Below, piece after piece: positions 33,740-35,702 of a DNA stretch of 35,702 bases (positions within the stretch are counted from its first letter, which is position 1; each line of letters opens with the position of its first letter). Made by a program: the position numbers and the translations under genes. Origin of the DNA: Deltaproteobacteria bacterium (GTDB lineage Bacteria; Myxococcota_A; Polyangia; Polyangiales; Sandaracinaceae); contig JAFLCL010000060.1 of NCBI GenBank assembly GCA_017303575.1, positions 1-35,702 of the forward strand. Direction: 5' to 3'. The notes beneath the pieces are model-generated. The model was not told the origin of the DNA, made no database searches, and saw nothing but the letters and a program-made list of their open reading frames with translations.

Positions 33740-34174
33740 ATGGACAGGCAGCAGATCATCGACTTCGCCACACGCATGCGGAACGCACGCGACAACGACG
33801 CACGCATCCAAGAGGTCGTGCGCCTCGCGCCCGACAGCGCGCTCTCGCGACTGGGCCTGCAGCGCCAGTCGAGCATGCTCGGCACCGTGCTCGCGTACGG
33901 AGGCGCCATCGCCTTCGGAGCCCTCGTGGGCGCCGGCGCCGCGCTCCTCCTCGCCCCCACCGACGGCAAGGAGATGCGCAGCCGTGTCCGTCGGCAAGCC
34001 AAGCGCGTCTCGCGCGACGTGAAGAAGGTCACCGAGAACGTGGAGCAGGCCGTGTCGGGGGCGCGTGAACAGATCAGCGCGCTCACGCACACCAGCACCG
34101 CCTCGATGAACGGCAAGGCGACCCACGGTCGCTCGACCAACGGTCACGCCAAGCGCACGCAAGCGCACGCCTGA
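33740..34174 (+). CDS. YtxH-like membrane protein (second copy)
   Basis: A 144-residue protein built like the one at 30164: a soluble N-terminus (MDRQQIIDFATRMRNARDND), one membrane helix (LAYGGAIAFGALVGAGAALLLA), the YtxH motif LAPTDGKEMRSRVRRQAK, an amphipathic helix and a basic, His/Ser/Thr-rich end. YtxH proteins are general-stress proteins of unknown mechanism. GAGGAG six bases before the ATG. Last gene of the GlsB-lipoprotein-YtxH run; a strong terminator follows. Confidence 0.85.
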   Translation: MDRQQIIDFATRMRNARDNDARIQEVVRLAPDSALSRLGLQRQSSMLGTVLAYGGAIAFGALVGAGAALLLAPTDGKEMRSRVRRQAKRVSRDVKKVTENVEQAVSGAREQISALTHTSTASMNGKATHGRSTNGHAKRTQAHA

Positions 34175-34195
34175 CCATCGACACGTCGCTTCACC

Positions 34196-34229
34196 GACGC
34201 CCGTTCCGCCTCGATGCGGAGCGGGCGTC
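34196..34229 (+). terminator. Strong terminator after the second YtxH-like gene
   Basis: A 14-bp stem (GACGCCCGTTCCGC against GCGGAGCGGGCGTC, one G-T pair) with a 6-base loop CTCGAT, 22 bases past the stop codon. Confidence 0.7.
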
Positions 34230-34278
34230 ACCCTTCGTCGCGCGTGCCGTGCGATGGCGCGCGGGTGATCGCGGGTGA

Positions 34279-34293
34279 TGGCACGAGACACGC
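34279..34293 (+). promoter_or_regulatory. Sigma-54-like promoter of the YqjE-like gene
   Basis: TGGCACG-AGAC-ACGC: full -24 match, two mismatches in the -12 box, exact spacing. The predicted start near 34305 would fall inside the longest open frame (from 34275) and so favours the ATG at 34329. Confidence 0.35.
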
Positions 34294-34328
34294 AACGCAG
34301 GGCGCGAGAGAGGAGCGAAGACGACGCG

Positions 34329-34745
34329 ATGGCGACCCCCACGAAGCTGATCGATCGAGAGCGCGCACGACGACACGCCGACGAAGAAGCATCGGTCGGT
34401 GAGCTGGTCGAGCGTGCGATCGGGGGTGCGCGCGACCTCGCGACACACGAAGCCACGCTCGCGCTCGCCGAGCTCGAGCAGGATGCCCGAGAGATCCGCG
34501 TCACGATCGTGCTCGGTCTCCTCGGCGCGTCCTGCTTCGCGGTGTGCGCCTCGTGGGCAGGTGTGGCGCTGGCGCTCGCGCTGGGGGTGGGCGCGCTCGG
34601 CCTCGCCATCGCGGCCGCGATCCTCGCCATCGGTGGCGGCCTCGCGCTCTATGCGGCCCGCCGCAAGGTGCCTCGTTCTCTCCTCGAGAAGTCGCGCGCG
34701 CGACTCGAGCGACGTCTCACGCGCGTGTCGGAGAGCCTTCGATGA
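34329..34745 (+). CDS. YqjE/holin-X-like inner membrane protein
   Basis: A 138-residue protein with a helical soluble N-terminus (SVGELVERAIGGARDLATHEATLALAELEQDAREI) and two close membrane helices (TIVLGLLGASCFAVCASWAGVALAL and GALGLAIAAAILAIGGGLALYAARR), the pattern of DUF1469/YqjE and actinobacterial holin-X proteins. These are often found with ElaB/YqjD-like ribosome- or membrane-associated stress proteins; the next gene may be that partner. ATG 34329 is chosen over 34275 or 34278. Its stop overlaps the next ATG by four bases (ATGA). Confidence 0.8.
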   Translation: MATPTKLIDRERARRHADEEASVGELVERAIGGARDLATHEATLALAELEQDAREIRVTIVLGLLGASCFAVCASWAGVALALALGVGALGLAIAAAILAIGGGLALYAARRKVPRSLLEKSRARLERRLTRVSESLR

Positions 34746-35470
34746 CGACCCAGCTCGATCCCACCCAGTCCTCGTCGCGTCCGGACGAGAGCGAGATCAT
34801 CCCGGTGCACATCGCGCCCGTGCAGAGCGCCGCGATGGACCTGCCACCCTCCGACGCGCCGTCGTGGACCGAGATGGAGCAGTCGCTCGCCGCGACGCAC
34901 GCCGAGCGAGAGCTCACCGGCGCGCTCGCCGAGCTCAAGCGCCGCTCCGAGCGCGTCGTCGACGCCGTGGAGTCCGTCACGACCGAGCTGACCCCCAAGC
35001 GGATCGCCATCGGCGTGGGCGTCGCGGTCGGCGTGACGCTGCTCGTGGTCGCGGTCACACGTCGCGCGCGTCGTCCGCGTCGTCGTCAGTCCACGTTCTC
35101 GCTCGTCGCGCGCTCGCTCGTGCGCGAGGCGGCAGGTCGCATGATGCTCGGCGCCGCCGCGACGATCGGCGCGCGCCTGGCCGAGGCCGCCGTGCCCATG
35201 ATCGCAGCGGCGATCGTGGAGCGCACCGCACGCGCGGAGGCGCCCAAGAAGGCGCGCAGGTCGCGCAAGCTCAGCAAGCCCACCACCACGCGCAAGACCA
35301 GCAAGGTCAGCAAGCGGATCAGCGCGGCGGCGACCGCTGTGCCCGTGTCGGTGGTGGAGCCCGAGCGCGACGACGAGACCAAGCGCTTCGGCAACGGCAC
35401 GCGCGACGCCGTCGAAGAGGCCTCGTGGGAGTCGTTTCCCGCGAGCGACCCGGCCGCGTTCTATCGGTGA
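34742..35470 (+). CDS. Membrane protein with basic tail and SFPASDP motif
   Basis: A 242-residue protein translationally coupled to the YqjE-like gene. It has an acidic N-terminus, an amphipathic helix (LTGALAELKRRSERVVDAVESVTTEL), one clear membrane helix (IAIGVGVAVGVTLLVVAV) followed by RRARRPRRR, a second hydrophobic stretch (RMMLGAAATIGARLAEAAVPMIAAAI), a Lys/Arg/Ser/Thr-rich region (KKARRSRKLSKPTTTRKTSK) and a C-terminal EEASWESFPASDPAAFYR. I recall the SFPASDP motif as the end of many short stress-related bacterial proteins. The architecture resembles DUF3618/YqjD-type membrane-anchored proteins but no firm family is claimed. Confidence 0.8.
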   Translation: MTTQLDPTQSSSRPDESEIIPVHIAPVQSAAMDLPPSDAPSWTEMEQSLAATHAERELTGALAELKRRSERVVDAVESVTTELTPKRIAIGVGVAVGVTLLVVAVTRRARRPRRRQSTFSLVARSLVREAAGRMMLGAAATIGARLAEAAVPMIAAAIVERTARAEAPKKARRSRKLSKPTTTRKTSKVSKRISAAATAVPVSVVEPERDDETKRFGNGTRDAVEEASWESFPASDPAAFYR

Positions 35471-35474
35471 TCGA

Positions 35475-35702
35475 TCAGTGCGCGGCGGGCGCGTCGAAGC
35501 CTGCGCCGAGCACCTCTTCGAGGCCGTCGTGCACGACCTCGGTGAGGTGCTCGAGCTCGCGCTCGTCGACGACGTGACGCGACGGATCGGCATACGGGAA
35601 GCCCTGTTCCGCCCAGGCCTCGGGCGTCCACGTGATCGACACGAGCTCGCGCGCGGCGGCACGTCCCACGCGCGTCGTCAGCGCGAGCGGCCTCGTCTCG
35701 GC
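35475..35702 (-). CDS. C-terminal part of an unidentified protein (runs off window)
   Basis: The last 75 residues of a minus-strand gene whose start lies beyond the window; the frame is open to the edge. Visible sequence includes LALTTRVGRAAARELVSITWTPEAWAEQG and a helical end (RELEHLTEVVHDGLEEVLGAG). No family recognised from this piece. It converges with the preceding gene, with only four bases between stops. Confidence 0.55.
   Translation of the reverse strand, partial: AETRPLALTTRVGRAAARELVSITWTPEAWAEQGFPYADPSRHVVDERELEHLTEVVHDGLEEVLGAGFDAPAAH

Overview
The window is about 35.7 kb of very GC-rich DNA with strong codon bias, densely packed genes and few gaps. A Hanks-type kinase with an HRDVSPQN catalytic loop, many hypothetical lipoproteins with acidic or Thr/Ala-rich linkers, and standalone LigD-type polymerases suggest a soil Myxococcota, perhaps Sandaracinaceae/Polyangiales. 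That placement is inference from style; there is no rRNA or marker gene here to test it. I found no tRNA, rRNA, CRISPR array, phage or intact mobile element.

Left part (1-19.7 kb), mixed chromosomal genes: an aldo/keto reductase divergent from a LysR regulator; a secreted protein, a small protein and a membrane protein of unknown function; ClpB disaggregase; a lipoprotein; a membrane protein broken by an apparent frameshift; a protein ending in eight KTAN repeats; an FkbM-type methyltransferase; a standalone LigD-like primase-polymerase; a decayed IS200-like/REP-associated transposase flanked by inverted palindromic repeats; a DHH phosphoesterase; a lipoprotein; an MFS transporter with shikimate dehydrogenase; a membrane-anchored helical-repeat protein; and a serine/threonine kinase translationally coupled to a hemerythrin-domain protein.

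Right part (19.8-35.5 kb), an envelope and general-stress cluster: CsbD-like, proline-rich, BON-domain and glycine-zipper stress proteins; then a long same-strand block of YtxH-like, YihY-like, BON, three envelope proteins (one AsmA/DUF748-like), TspO, and a complete non-homologous end-joining set split into three genes (PE-Pol LigD, Ku, ATP-dependent ligase). Divergent from this block is a FAD oxidoreductase with a C-terminal Rieske domain, followed by DUF3309, GlsB/YeaQ-like, a coiled-coil lipoprotein, a second YtxH-like protein, a YqjE/holin-like protein and a membrane protein ending in a SFPASDP motif.

The most interesting pattern is that most transcription units in this stress cluster are preceded, at a plausible distance, by a sequence resembling a sigma-54 -24/-12 promoter (GGCACG-N4-NTGC with GG-to-GC spacing of exactly 12). 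If real, the cluster would be a sigma-54-controlled stress regulon that includes double-strand-break repair. Other points of note are the REP/transposase remnant, coding sequences built from short repeats, and twin 12-bp palindromes 22 bp apart between divergent genes.
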